Assembly (NCBI RefSeq): GCF_001276515.1
Contig: NZ_LDVZ01000004.1
Coordinates: 54,089 to 118,088, forward strand
Origin: Haemophilus sp. C1
GTDB lineage: Bacteria > Pseudomonadota > Gammaproteobacteria > Enterobacterales > Pasteurellaceae
Direction of reading: 5' to 3'
DNA: 64,000 nucleotides
The notes under the pieces are model-generated. The model was not told the DNA's origin and made no database searches. It saw only the letters and a program-made list of their open reading frames with translations. The number at the start of each line of letters is the position of its first letter. The first letter of the stretch is position 1. Below are positions 47,559 to 58,758 of the stretch, piece by piece. A program made the position numbers and the translations under genes.

Positions 47559-49079
47559 TTATTTAAATGCATATTTTTTCAATAAAAACACAGGAATCCC
47601 TGAAAAGAGAACGAGCATGAGTGCATAAGGCGTTGCTGCAGCGTATTGCGCATCACTGGTATATTCCCAAACGGCAATCGAAAGGGTTTTGATGTCGTTT
47701 GGCGTGAGCAAAAGTGTTGCAGTAAGCTCTTTCATTAAATTCAAAAATACTAGAGAGAATGCCGCCGCAATGCCTGGTAGCATTGCGGGTAATGTTAAAG
47801 TCCGGAAAATATAGAATGGGCTTCGTCCTAGGCTTTGTCCGACTTTCTCAATATTATCAGAAAGTTGCTCAAGTGAGGCTCTAAGTGTAGTTTGTGCCAT
47901 TGGTAAATAGAGCATAAAGTAAGCTACGATAATAACTAAAAAGGTTTGATATAAGCTGTTAGCATAGTTGATCGTAAAGTAGATCAGCGATAATGCGATA
48001 ACTAAGCCGGGTACGGCGTGTAATAGATAAGGTAATCGATCAATCCAAATGGTTAATTTGCTACGATAGCGTACAGCTGCCCAAACCAATGGTAAAGCAC
48101 AAACTACGGTAAGCAGTGCGCCTAAGCCTGAAATGATAAATGAATTGCTGAATGCCGATAAAAATTCTGAAAAATTCCCCGCACTTTCGAGTGAAGTTCC
48201 CACTATAAGCCAGTAAATTAACATAATCACAGGCACGCCAATGCTTAAGATGAATATGCTAGAGAAAAACCCGAAGGTTAAACATTGTTTGCCAAAAGAA
48301 AGTGTTTTTACTGGATAAGGACGAGTGACACCTTTGCCACTGTTGTAAAGTGTTTGTTTACCACGGAAGAATGTTTCTCCCAGCACAATAAGGCTACAAA
48401 TTGCCATTAATACAGCGGAAAGTAGTGCTGCGGTACTGTTATTAAAAGACATTTCATATTCTTGGAAAATCGCAGTGGTGAATGTTTGGTAATTTAAAAT
48501 TGAAACTGCACCGAAATCCACGAGCATATGTAATGCTATTAGCAATAAACTACTACCGATTGCTGGTTTTAATTGCGGGAAAATAGCGTGCCAAAAGGTG
48601 TAAGTTTGGCTTTTTCCTAATGAAAGGCTTACTTCTTCAAGAGAGCGATCTAGTCGTTTAAGTGTGGCTGAAATAGGCAAGTAAGCGAGTGGAAAAGAGC
48701 TTAATGTCATGATGCCAATCGTTCCCCAAAAACCTTCTACTCGAAAGGTTAGACTGATCCAAGTAAAACAGCTCACAAAGGCCGGAATACAAAGCGGCAA
48801 ACTCATCGCGACTTCAAAAAATGACTTGCCGAAAAAACGATAGCGTTCAAGCCAAAAAGCACAAAGACTACCGAGCGAAATAGAACCAACAGTTACACAG
48901 AGCATTAAGACCATTGTATTAGTCAGTAACTCCAGCATTCTAGGACGAAAAAGAAGATCAACGCTTCGAGTTAGCCCAACTTCCTCTGCACGTAAAATCA
49001 CATACAGAAATGGCAAGAGTAACGGAAGTCCAATCAAGATGATAAGCAAAGTGAGCCAGAATGGCGGAGTGCGAGGCAA
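47559..49079 (-). CDS. hitB: Iron(III) ABC transporter permease HitB (FbpB)
   Basis: 506-residue inner-membrane permease with two homologous six-helix halves. Each half has an EAA-like loop (SLEEVSLSLGKSQTYTFWHA and NIEKVGQSLGRSPFYIFRTL). Coupled to hitC. Separated from hitA by a 146-base gap with two strong hairpins. Confidence 0.94.
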   Translation of the reverse strand: MPRTPPFWLTLLIILIGLPLLLPFLYVILRAEEVGLTRSVDLLFRPRMLELLTNTMVLMLCVTVGSISLGSLCAFWLERYRFFGKSFFEVAMSLPLCIPAFVSCFTWISLTFRVEGFWGTIGIMTLSSFPLAYLPISATLKRLDRSLEEVSLSLGKSQTYTFWHAIFPQLKPAIGSSLLLIALHMLVDFGAVSILNYQTFTTAIFQEYEMSFNNSTAALLSAVLMAICSLIVLGETFFRGKQTLYNSGKGVTRPYPVKTLSFGKQCLTFGFFSSIFILSIGVPVIMLIYWLIVGTSLESAGNFSEFLSAFSNSFIISGLGALLTVVCALPLVWAAVRYRSKLTIWIDRLPYLLHAVPGLVIALSLIYFTINYANSLYQTFLVIIVAYFMLYLPMAQTTLRASLEQLSDNIEKVGQSLGRSPFYIFRTLTLPAMLPGIAAAFSLVFLNLMKELTATLLLTPNDIKTLSIAVWEYTSDAQYAAATPYALMLVLFSGIPVFLLKKYAFK

Positions 49080-49097
49080 AGTTAAATCCTTTATTTT

Positions 49098-49125
49098 AGT
49101 CTAGGGTAATGAGTTACCCTAGACT
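49098..49125. other. Strong intercistronic hairpin 2 between hitA and hitB
   Basis: Perfect 12-bp inverted repeat AGTCTAGGGTAA, loop TGAG, TTACCCTAGACT. No T-run follows on the minus strand, so it is more likely to stabilise mRNA or cause partial termination than to terminate fully. Confidence 0.8.
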
Positions 49126-49192
49126 AGCATAGATTTCCCCTTATTTGGGAAAAGTTGAAAGTTTCCTAATTAAAAGGGAATGCTCATACTTA

Positions 49193-49216
49193 ATCGTGGG
49201 TATATTTACCCACGAT
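49193..49216. other. Strong intercistronic hairpin 1 just after hitA
   Basis: 10-bp inverted repeat ATCGTGGGTA, loop TATT, TACCCACGAT, starting ten bases after the hitA stop. Fits a 3'-end protector giving more HitA than HitBC. Confidence 0.8.
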
Positions 49217-49225
49217 GTTAAGAGA

Positions 49226-50239
<1,014 letters not shown>

Positions 50240-50301
50240 TTATGAGAATGAATGTTTTAATTAAGCCTGAATGACCCTTATTCTATTTCCAAACTCATTT
50301 A

Positions 50302-50320
50302 AATGCAAATAATTCTCAAT
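50302..50320. promoter_or_regulatory. Fur box of hitABC
   Basis: On the minus strand ATTGAGAATTATTTGCATT, similar to the Fur consensus and to the candidate box at 8381. Iron repression of hit genes is established in Haemophilus. Confidence 0.7.
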
Positions 50321-50390
50321 TTTTATTTGTGACAAAACAAAAGAAGAGCGGTTAGCTCTCCTTCAATATATTGATTTCTTTGAATTTTTC

Positions 50391-51935
50391 TTATAGCGTA
50401 GCAGGTTGAATATAACCTAAGTTAGCTAAAGTTTCACAAAGAGAATTACACAATCCTGAACAATCATATTCTTCATCAATAAGTTTATTATTGTTCATAT
50501 CTCTGTATTCATTCTGAATTAAATATTCCTTGAGTGAAGCGTTAAGTGCTTTTTGGGTTGTTGGTTTTTCCATTTGGGACATTATGTGAAGATGAAGTTT
50601 ATTCAAATCTTCAATACTTCCATTATACATATTGCCCGCACCAATATATTCATTTGCCCCCTCTAACAAAGCCTGTATATATTGAGTAAACCGTTTTGGT
50701 ATATAAGTTTTATTATCTTCAAATGCATATATTTGATATGGTGTGCGGAAAACATTGATATAGCCTAGAACTATAGATAGTAATACAGAAGAGTAAATTT
50801 CATTTTTAGTGATATTTTTAAACTCTTTATTATTCGATACATAATCAGTTAATGATTTAATAGTAAAACTACCCACTTGATAAATAAAGTGTTCAAGTAA
50901 TCTTATAATATCTTGATTATTGAATATATTACTCAGATTATTTTCTTTACTTTGATTAATAAAGGTTAATTTATCTAATAAACTTATATTTATATTCTCA
51001 GTGCGGTTAATTTTATCTTGTAAATTAGCATGACATAACAAACTTCTTCTAAATGCAACATCGTAAAGATAATCAAGACATTGCTCACGGGCGACATAAT
51101 CTGTCTCGGATAATTGATTAATCATATTTCTTAAGTGTTGTGGCATCCAAGAAATATATGAAAGTTGGAAACTTGTATCACCAATATAAGCTAATTGATG
51201 TTGATTGACGCTATCCACAAATTGATTTAAATAGAGAGGGTCGTTGTGATATTCAAGATATTCATGCGCAATATAATGGTCATCTTGATTTTGAATAGTA
51301 TCAAAATTTGAAATTCTAAATTTATTTCGTTCTTTTTCTGATTCAATCGATTTAATTGCATCGGAGAATAACTGAACAACGGCTTTACCACGACGAGTTT
51401 GCTCAGAAAGCGGTAAATTTTGTGTGTATTTATTAGCATAGAGCATAATATCTCGTGCAACTTCTCGGTTTTTCCAACCTGGATAGGTGTTGTAAGAAAT
51501 ATAAGCAATACCGTTTGGCGTTAAATTTTCTCGGCAAACTTCAAGAATTTTATCTTTAACATTATTTGGTACCCAAGAATAAATGCCATGTACAATAATG
51601 TAGTCAAACACGCCAAATTCAGGCGTAATATCGAGAATATTTTTTGCTTCTAAACGAACATTTGTTAATCCCATTGATTTAATGATTTCATTACCTTGAG
51701 TAATTTGACTATCTGATAAATCAATGCCGACAAATTCAGTATCTGGATAATAAACCGCTTGAGAAATTAAGTTTCCACCAAAAGAAGAACCTAATTCTAA
51801 TACTTTAGCACCTTTGAGTGCTGGTGGTGTTAATCCCCATAATGTTGCATTTCCTTCCAAAAGTGCAATGCTCGTATAAGAAAAGGGTTTTGAGTAGTAT
51901 CTAAGTTCGTCGTAAGGGTTATTTTGCTCAGCCAT
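50391..51935 (-). CDS. Class I SAM methyltransferase with regulatory domain
   Basis: 514 residues from the ATG at 51935 ([18 protein letters not shown]), with a GGA site upstream; a start at 51956 adds seven residues. SAM motif I is [14 protein letters not shown], then [12 protein letters not shown]. The middle (about 210-300) matches the methyltransferase regulatory domain type, and the C-terminal region is AT-rich and rich in Asn, Ile and Tyr. This tail has a base use more A/T-rich than its neighbours. Substrate unknown. No uptake signal inside this 1.5-kb gene. It lies next to hitA but on its own promoter. Confidence 0.85.
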   Translation of the reverse strand: MAEQNNPYDELRYYSKPFSYTSIALLEGNATLWGLTPPALKGAKVLELGSSFGGNLISQAVYYPDTEFVGIDLSDSQITQGNEIIKSMGLTNVRLEAKNILDITPEFGVFDYIIVHGIYSWVPNNVKDKILEVCRENLTPNGIAYISYNTYPGWKNREVARDIMLYANKYTQNLPLSEQTRRGKAVVQLFSDAIKSIESEKERNKFRISNFDTIQNQDDHYIAHEYLEYHNDPLYLNQFVDSVNQHQLAYIGDTSFQLSYISWMPQHLRNMINQLSETDYVAREQCLDYLYDVAFRRSLLCHANLQDKINRTENINISLLDKLTFINQSKENNLSNIFNNQDIIRLLEHFIYQVGSFTIKSLTDYVSNNKEFKNITKNEIYSSVLLSIVLGYINVFRTPYQIYAFEDNKTYIPKRFTQYIQALLEGANEYIGAGNMYNGSIEDLNKLHLHIMSQMEKPTTQKALNASLKEYLIQNEYRDMNNNKLIDEEYDCSGLCNSLCETLANLGYIQPATL

Positions 51936-52069
51936 AATATATCCAGTTTGTAACATAATTAAGGGCGCATATTATAGAGGGAATATGGATAAAAACAAAG
52001 CAATGATTATTTCCCATAAAACTGTAATTACGCTAGAATAACCGCAATTTTCACCAGCTTAGTGTCCTC

Positions 52070-53152
52070 ATGCTTTCATTTACTCTCGAACCTCAAGATA
52101 ACGCACGTTTGCAATCTTTATGTGGTGCATTTGATGATCATCTAAAACTTATCGAAAAAGAATTTAATCTTGTCATTGCTCGTCATAATTTCACTTTTAA
52201 TATTGATACAGTGGAAGAGGATCCAAAACCTTGTCATGCAAAATTGATAAAAAGTGCGGTGAAATTAATTCAAGATTTATATGTTGAAACTGCGCCCGTA
52301 AAAGGTAAAGTGAAAGAGTTAGATTTGGAAGATGTGCATATGGCTTTACAAGAAAGCCGAATGTTATCTCAAGCTGAACCGAACCGCGCTGAAAATAATG
52401 TTTTCAGTACAACGATTAAAACTAAACGAGGTGTGATTAAACCTCGAGGCGAAAATCAAGTTCAATATTTACATAATATTTTAACTCACGATATTAGTTT
52501 TGGTATTGGCCCAGCAGGAACGGGGAAAACTTTTTTAGCGGTTGCTGCTGCAGTTGAGGCTTTAGAGCGTCAAGAAATTCGTCGAATTTTACTTACTCGC
52601 CCTGCGGTGGAAGCAGGCGAAAAGCTAGGTTTTTTACCAGGAGATTTAGGTCAGAAAATCGAACCTTATTTACGTCCGCTTTATGATGCGTTGTTTGAAA
52701 TGCTAGGTTTTGAGCGTGTGCAAAAATTAATGGAACGTAATGTTATTGAAATTGCCCCTTTGGCTTATATGCGTGGGCGTACACTTAATGATAGTTTTAT
52801 TATTTTAGATGAAAGCCAAAATACGACAGTTGAGCAAATGAAAATGTTTTTAACTCGTATTGGTTTTAATTCTAAAGCCGTGATTACGGGCGATATTACG
52901 CAAATTGACTTACCTCGTAGCACAAAATCTGGTTTACGCCATGCTATTGAAGTGTTGGAAAAAGTACCTGAATTAAGTTTTAACTATTTTGATAGCAAAG
53001 ATATTGTGCGTCATCCGGTGGTGGCTAAAGTCGTGCAAGCATACGAAGAATGGGAAGTTCAAGATGAAATTCGTCGAAAAGAATTAGCGGAGCTTCGTAA
53101 AGCCGAACGTGAAAAAGAGCGGTCAGAAATTGAAAAGAATTTAGGAGAGTGA
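52070..53152 (+). CDS. ybeZ: PhoH-like ATPase YbeZ/PhoL
   Basis: 360-residue P-loop ATPase of the PhoH family: Walker [16 protein letters not shown], Walker [12 protein letters not shown], sensor [11 protein letters not shown]. In E. coli it works with YbeY in rRNA maturation. The TTTCACCAGCTTAGTGTCCTC leader has no clear strong ribosome site. Followed by ybeY after one base, the normal pairing. A highly charged KR/E tail ends the protein. Uptake signal at 52252. Confidence 0.93.
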   Translation: MLSFTLEPQDNARLQSLCGAFDDHLKLIEKEFNLVIARHNFTFNIDTVEEDPKPCHAKLIKSAVKLIQDLYVETAPVKGKVKELDLEDVHMALQESRMLSQAEPNRAENNVFSTTIKTKRGVIKPRGENQVQYLHNILTHDISFGIGPAGTGKTFLAVAAAVEALERQEIRRILLTRPAVEAGEKLGFLPGDLGQKIEPYLRPLYDALFEMLGFERVQKLMERNVIEIAPLAYMRGRTLNDSFIILDESQNTTVEQMKMFLTRIGFNSKAVITGDITQIDLPRSTKSGLRHAIEVLEKVPELSFNYFDSKDIVRHPVVAKVVQAYEEWEVQDEIRRKELAELRKAEREKERSEIEKNLGE

Positions 53153-53153
53153 A

Positions 53154-53618
53154 ATGGGAAGTATATTCGTTGATCTGCAAATTGCCACAGAAAATATAGA
53201 GGGGTTGCCAACAGAAGAACAGATTGTGCAGTGGGCAACAGCTGCTGTTAAACCGGAAGGGGATGAAGTCGAAATGACGGTTCGTATCGTGGATGAAACC
53301 GAAAGCCATGAATTAAATTTAACTTATCGTGGCAAGGATCGCCCGACTAACGTACTTTCATTTCCATTTGAATGCCCCGATGAGGTGGAGTTGCCATTAC
53401 TAGGGGATCTCGTTATTTGTCGTCAAGTCGTGGAGCGAGAAGCCGCAGAACAAGAGAAACCATTAATGGCACATTGGGCACATATGGTCGTGCACGGTAG
53501 CTTACATTTACTCGGTTACGATCATATTGAAGACGATGAAGCTGAAGAAATGGAAAGTTTAGAAACCCAAATTATGCAAGGATTAGGCTTTGATGATCCT
53601 TATCTAGCAGAGAAATAA
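53154..53618 (+). CDS. ybeY: Endoribonuclease YbeY
   Basis: 154-residue zinc ribonuclease for 16S rRNA 3'-end processing and ribosome quality control. The metal motif is [11 protein letters not shown], preceded by the [11 protein letters not shown] region. Coupled to the upstream PhoH-like gene by one base. Confidence 0.96.
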   Translation: MGSIFVDLQIATENIEGLPTEEQIVQWATAAVKPEGDEVEMTVRIVDETESHELNLTYRGKDRPTNVLSFPFECPDEVELPLLGDLVICRQVVEREAAEQEKPLMAHWAHMVVHGSLHLLGYDHIEDDEAEEMESLETQIMQGLGFDDPYLAEK

Positions 53619-53633
53619 TCTTTATTCGGAGTA

Positions 53634-54422
53634 ATGATGTATAAAGCGGTATTTAGTGATTTTGATGGCACCTTATTAACCTCTCAACATACCATTTCCC
53701 CTCGAACTGTTGCAGCAATTAAGCGTTTAACGGCGAATGGTATTCCTTTTGTGCCAATTTCGGCGCGTTCTCCTTTGGGGATTTTGCCTTATTGGAAACA
53801 GCTTGAAACGAATAATGTGCTTGTTGCATTTAGTGGCGCGCTTATTTTGAATCAACACCTTGAACCAATTTATAGCGTACAAATTGAACCAAAAGATATT
53901 TTAGACATTAATACCGTTTTGGCGGATCACCCTTTGCTTGGTGTAAATTATTATACAAATAATGATTGCCATGCTCGTGACGTAGAAAATAAATGGGTGA
54001 TTTTTGAACGCAGCGTCACTAAAATTGAGATTCATCCTTTTGATGAAGTAGCGACACGTTCGCCGCATAAAATTCAAATTATTGGGGAAGCTCAAGAAAT
54101 CATTGAGATTGAAATTATTTTAAAGGAAAAATTTCCACATCTGAGTATTTGTCGTTCTCATGCTAACTTTTTAGAGGTGATGCATAAGAGTGCTACCAAA
54201 GGAAGTGCGGTGTGTTTTTTGGAAGATTATTTTGGCGTACAAACCAGTGAGGTGATTGCGTTTGGTGATAACTTTAATGATCTGGATATGCTAGAACATG
54301 TCGGGCTTGGTGTTGCAATGGGAAATGCACCTGATGAAATTAAACAAGCTGCAAATGTAGTCACCGCGACCAATAATGAAGATGGGCTAGCATTAATTTT
54401 GGAAGAAAAATTTCCTGAATAA
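53634..54422 (+). CDS. HAD-superfamily phosphatase, Cof type
   Basis: 262 residues (or 261 from the second ATG at 53637). HAD motif I FSDFDGTLLTS, motif II SARSPLG, motif III lysine in SATKGSAV, motif IV AFGDNFNDLDMLE. Cof-like proteins dephosphorylate small sugar or nucleotide phosphates; the substrate cannot be told. 15 bases after ybeY, so possibly in the same operon. Confidence 0.9.
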   Translation: MMYKAVFSDFDGTLLTSQHTISPRTVAAIKRLTANGIPFVPISARSPLGILPYWKQLETNNVLVAFSGALILNQHLEPIYSVQIEPKDILDINTVLADHPLLGVNYYTNNDCHARDVENKWVIFERSVTKIEIHPFDEVATRSPHKIQIIGEAQEIIEIEIILKEKFPHLSICRSHANFLEVMHKSATKGSAVCFLEDYFGVQTSEVIAFGDNFNDLDMLEHVGLGVAMGNAPDEIKQAANVVTATNNEDGLALILEEKFPE

Positions 54423-54431
54423 TCGGTAAGA

Positions 54432-54456
54432 AAAAGGCTCTCAACGAGAGCCTTTT
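54432..54456. terminator. Bidirectional terminator between HAD gene and fadD
   Basis: AAAAGGCTCTC, loop AAC, GAGAGCCTTTT: an 11-bp perfect stem between convergent genes. Confidence 0.92.
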
Positions 54457-54458
54457 AG

Positions 54459-56267
54459 TTATAAATTTTTTGATTCTTTTGAATTATACATATCTTCAAT
54501 TTGCTTACGATAACGTTCTAAAATCACTTTTCTACGCAATTTTAATGTTGGTGTAATTTCACCCAATTTAATGCTAAATGCTTGAGAAAGTAGCGTGAAT
54601 TTTTTTACTTGCTCGAAATGAGCTAATTCTTTTTGCACCGAATTAATACGTTGCTCAAACATTTTTAGAATTTCAGAATTTTTTAATAATTCTAAACGGT
54701 CATGATATTTAATATTGATCTGTTTAGCGTATTCTTCCAAACTATCAAAGCAAGGCACAATAAGTGCAGATACATATTTTTTCGCATCGGCGATGATCGC
54801 AATTTGTTCGATAAATTTATCTTTACCGATTTTGCTTTCGATATATTGCGGCGCGATATATTTTCCATTTGAGGTTTTCATTAATTCTTTAATACGATCG
54901 ATAATAAATAAATTCCCTTGTTCGTCAAATTCTCCCGCATCGCCAGTTTTTAAGAAACCATCTTCTGTGAAGGCTTGAGCTGTTTCTTCTGGCTTCTTGT
55001 AATAGCCTTTCATCACCATTCCGCCACGCACGAGGATTTCATTATTTTCCCCAATTTTAACTTCCGCTTTTGGCATGAGTGTGCCGATTGAATTTGGGTT
55101 AAATTGGAAATCATGCCAGCAAGAAACGGTTGCAGTTGTTTCTGTCATGCCATAGCCTAATTTGATATTGATGCCAATAGCATGGAAAAATAGCCCAATA
55201 GCTGGTTCTAATTTTGCTCCTCCGCAAGGCATCATTTTTATACGCCCACCCAATAATTGGCGAAGTTTTGAGAGCACTAATTTATCCGCTAAAGCAAATT
55301 GTTTTTTCAATAAGAATGGAATAGCTTTGTTATTCGCACGTAGATCAAAATGTTTTTGTCCCACAGAAATTGCCCAATGGAACATTATTTGGCGAAGTTT
55401 TGGTGCTTTTTGAACTTTATCCAATACGGCTGCATAAATTTTTTCATAGAAACGTGGCACGGCGCACATTAAAGTTGGGCGAATTTCCGTTAAAGCTAAC
55501 CGCACTTGATTGGTATCTTCTAAATAGCAAAGTATTGCACCTCTATGAAGAATATAAGACGCCCAAGCTCGTTCAAAAATATGAGAGAACGGTAAGAAAG
55601 AAAGTGAAACGTCCCGATCTGTCACATTAAGTGAAAGATCATGTGTTTCTAATTGGTGAGCGAGATTAGCGTAATCTAACATGACACCCTTAGGTTCTCC
55701 AGTAGTGCCCGAGGTATAAATAATCGTAAATAAATCCGATAATTGTTTTTGGTTTAAGCGTTGGGTTAGTTCATTTTGTTGGGCGTTTGAACCTGTTTCA
55801 ATAAAATTTTCCCAAGTGCAAGAAAGAGGATCTTGTTGTAATTGAATGGTGGATTTCATTACCACAATTTTTTGTAATTTTGGACAATGATGAGCAATTT
55901 CCAATGCTTGATCGTATTGCTCTTGATCGCCGACGAAGAGAATTTTTACATCGGCGTGATTTAAGATAAATTCTGCTTGCTGGGCTGTATTGGTTGCGTA
56001 AATAGGCACTGTAATTGCGCGAATTTGTAAGGTCGCAATGTCAGCGATTGTCCAACGTTCCATATTATGGGCAAAAATGGCGATTTTATCTTGCACGTCA
56101 ATATTGTGAGCAAGCAATGCATGAGAAAGTTGATTGAGTTGCTCTTGAAAATTTTTCCAAGAGATGTCTCTCCACAAGCCGTGTTCTTTATAGCGAAGTG
56201 CGGTCATATTTGCACGAGTTTTGGCTTGTTGTTGAATACGATTAACAAAATGGAGATCGAGATTCAT
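54459..56267 (-). CDS. fadD: Long-chain acyl-CoA synthetase
   Basis: 602-residue AMP-forming ligase activating fatty acids. ATP-binding P-loop [16 protein letters not shown], adenylate motif [15 protein letters not shown], then [20 protein letters not shown] and the C-terminal lysine region [15 protein letters not shown]. Resembles the FAA/FadD15 type more than E. coli FadD in length and motifs. Uptake signals at 55499 and 56196. Confidence 0.9.
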   Translation of the reverse strand: MNLDLHFVNRIQQQAKTRANMTALRYKEHGLWRDISWKNFQEQLNQLSHALLAHNIDVQDKIAIFAHNMERWTIADIATLQIRAITVPIYATNTAQQAEFILNHADVKILFVGDQEQYDQALEIAHHCPKLQKIVVMKSTIQLQQDPLSCTWENFIETGSNAQQNELTQRLNQKQLSDLFTIIYTSGTTGEPKGVMLDYANLAHQLETHDLSLNVTDRDVSLSFLPFSHIFERAWASYILHRGAILCYLEDTNQVRLALTEIRPTLMCAVPRFYEKIYAAVLDKVQKAPKLRQIMFHWAISVGQKHFDLRANNKAIPFLLKKQFALADKLVLSKLRQLLGGRIKMMPCGGAKLEPAIGLFFHAIGINIKLGYGMTETTATVSCWHDFQFNPNSIGTLMPKAEVKIGENNEILVRGGMVMKGYYKKPEETAQAFTEDGFLKTGDAGEFDEQGNLFIIDRIKELMKTSNGKYIAPQYIESKIGKDKFIEQIAIIADAKKYVSALIVPCFDSLEEYAKQINIKYHDRLELLKNSEILKMFEQRINSVQKELAHFEQVKKFTLLSQAFSIKLGEITPTLKLRRKVILERYRKQIEDMYNSKESKNL

Positions 56268-56411
56268 ATTAACCCTATTTTTGATTTTTATTGAGCGAAC
56301 AGTTGTGCGCTAATATAATCTTAAATAGGAATAAAAGCTAGAAGAATATTGATTGTTTTAAATTATTTTTAGTGATCCCTTGTTCATTTTTAGATCGTAA
56401 ACTAAATTATA

Positions 56412-56441
56412 GATAATAAAAAACCGCTCCGAAGAGCGGTT
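56412..56441 (-). terminator. Terminator of gapA
   Basis: AACCGCTC, loop TTCG, GAGCGGTT on the minus strand followed by TTTTTTATT. Confidence 0.92.
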
Positions 56442-56460
56442 AATTTTTCTAAAGTTTTAA

Positions 56461-57498
<1,038 letters not shown>

Positions 57499-57606
57499 TT
57501 AAGTTAAACAAATCTGTTTGCTTTGAGTAATACTGCTCACTCAGTAAGACAGCGCACAGAGTATAGCACGAGCATTTTTATAAAACTATAAACCCTACTA
57601 CTTTTT

Positions 57607-57622
57607 TGTGATCTATATCAAA
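57607..57622. promoter_or_regulatory. Candidate CRP site upstream of gapA
   Basis: TGTGA-TCTATA-TCAAA. Its centre lies about 61 bases upstream of the start predicted for the gapA minus-strand promoter, the class I activation position. It could instead act on gmk. Confidence 0.5.
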
Positions 57623-57730
57623 TCATTATTAGAATGAAAAAGTACCGTAAAAAATCACCGCACTTTTGATGATTTTTTATAGAGAAATCTGCATAATAGA
57701 CTGAAATTGTTAGAGAAGGTTAGATATTCT

Positions 57731-58357
57731 ATGTCTCAAGGTAATCTTTATATTTTATCTGCACCAAGTGGCGCAGGAAAATCTTCATTAATTTCAGCGT
57801 TATTGGCATCAGATAGTTCAGCTCAAAAAATGGTGTCTGTATCACATACGACACGAGCCCCACGTCCAGGTGAAGTTGAAGGTGTACATTATTATTTTGT
57901 ATCAAAAGAAGAGTTTGAATCACTCATTGAGCAAGATTTATTTCTAGAATATGCCAAAGTTTTTGGTGGCAATTATTATGGAACCTCTTTACCTGCGATT
58001 GAAGAAAATTTAGCAAAAGGCATTGATGTATTTTTAGATATTGATTGGCAGGGCGCCCAACAAATCCGTAAAAAAGTGCCTTCAGTAAAAAGCATTTTTA
58101 TTTTACCGCCTTCATTGCCTGAATTAGAGCGTCGTTTAATTGGTCGTGGGCAAGATAGTGAAGAGGTTATCGCTGAACGAATGTCAAAAGCGATAAGTGA
58201 AATTTCGCATTATGACGAATATGATTATGTCATTGTGAATGATGATTTTGAGAAAGCATTAAAAGATTTACAAAGTATTTTGCAATCGGAACGCTTAACA
58301 AAAGATTATCAACAAAAACAAAATGCAATGTTAATTCAACAGCTACTAGCAAAATAG
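57731..58357 (+). CDS. gmk: Guanylate kinase
   Basis: Phosphorylates GMP to GDP. 208 residues from the ATG at 57731 ([20 protein letters not shown]); the upstream in-frame ATG at 57707 lacks homology. P-loop SAPSGAGKS and GMP-binding [17 protein letters not shown]. First of gmk-rpoZ-spoT-recG, the arrangement of E. coli. Confidence 0.97.
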   Translation: MSQGNLYILSAPSGAGKSSLISALLASDSSAQKMVSVSHTTRAPRPGEVEGVHYYFVSKEEFESLIEQDLFLEYAKVFGGNYYGTSLPAIEENLAKGIDVFLDIDWQGAQQIRKKVPSVKSIFILPPSLPELERRLIGRGQDSEEVIAERMSKAISEISHYDEYDYVIVNDDFEKALKDLQSILQSERLTKDYQQKQNAMLIQQLLAK

Positions 58358-58419
58358 GGCGAAATTGAGTATTATAACGCCCTTTCAATAGAGTAATTTT
58401 TGACAAATCGGAGTAAATT

Positions 58420-58686
58420 ATGGCTCGTGTTACTGTGCAAGATGCGGTAGAAAAAATTGGTAACCGTTTTGATTTAATTTTAACGGCTGCGCGTCGTGCA
58501 AGACAATTACAACTTAACCAAAGTGCGCCGTTAGTGCCAGAAGATAATGACAAACCAACAGTAATCGCATTGCGTGAAATCGAAAAAGGTTTGATTAATC
58601 AAGATATTATGGATGCACAAGAATTCCAAGAAATGGCGAAAGTGCAAGAAACGGAAGAAGCAGCTGTTGCATTAATTACAGAATAA
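58420..58686 (+). CDS. rpoZ: RNA polymerase omega subunit
   Basis: 88 residues with the conserved [20 protein letters not shown] and RARQLQ near the N-terminus. It chaperones the beta-prime subunit and forms part of the ppGpp-binding site 1, fitting its place upstream of spoT. Confidence 0.97.
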   Translation: MARVTVQDAVEKIGNRFDLILTAARRARQLQLNQSAPLVPEDNDKPTVIALREIEKGLINQDIMDAQEFQEMAKVQETEEAAVALITE

Positions 58687-58692
58687 TCTTTT

Positions 58693-58736
58693 AAAAGTGC
58701 GGTAAAAAATCACGATATTTTAACCGCACTTTCTCT
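58693..58736 (+). terminator. Facing uptake signals between rpoZ and spoT
   Basis: AAAGTGCGGT (58695-58703) and ACCGCACTTT (58723-58731) form a hairpin followed by TCTCTTTC. Partial termination here would lower spoT relative to rpoZ. Confidence 0.7.
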
Positions 58737-58758
58737 TTCAACGATAAGTAGGTCTCCT

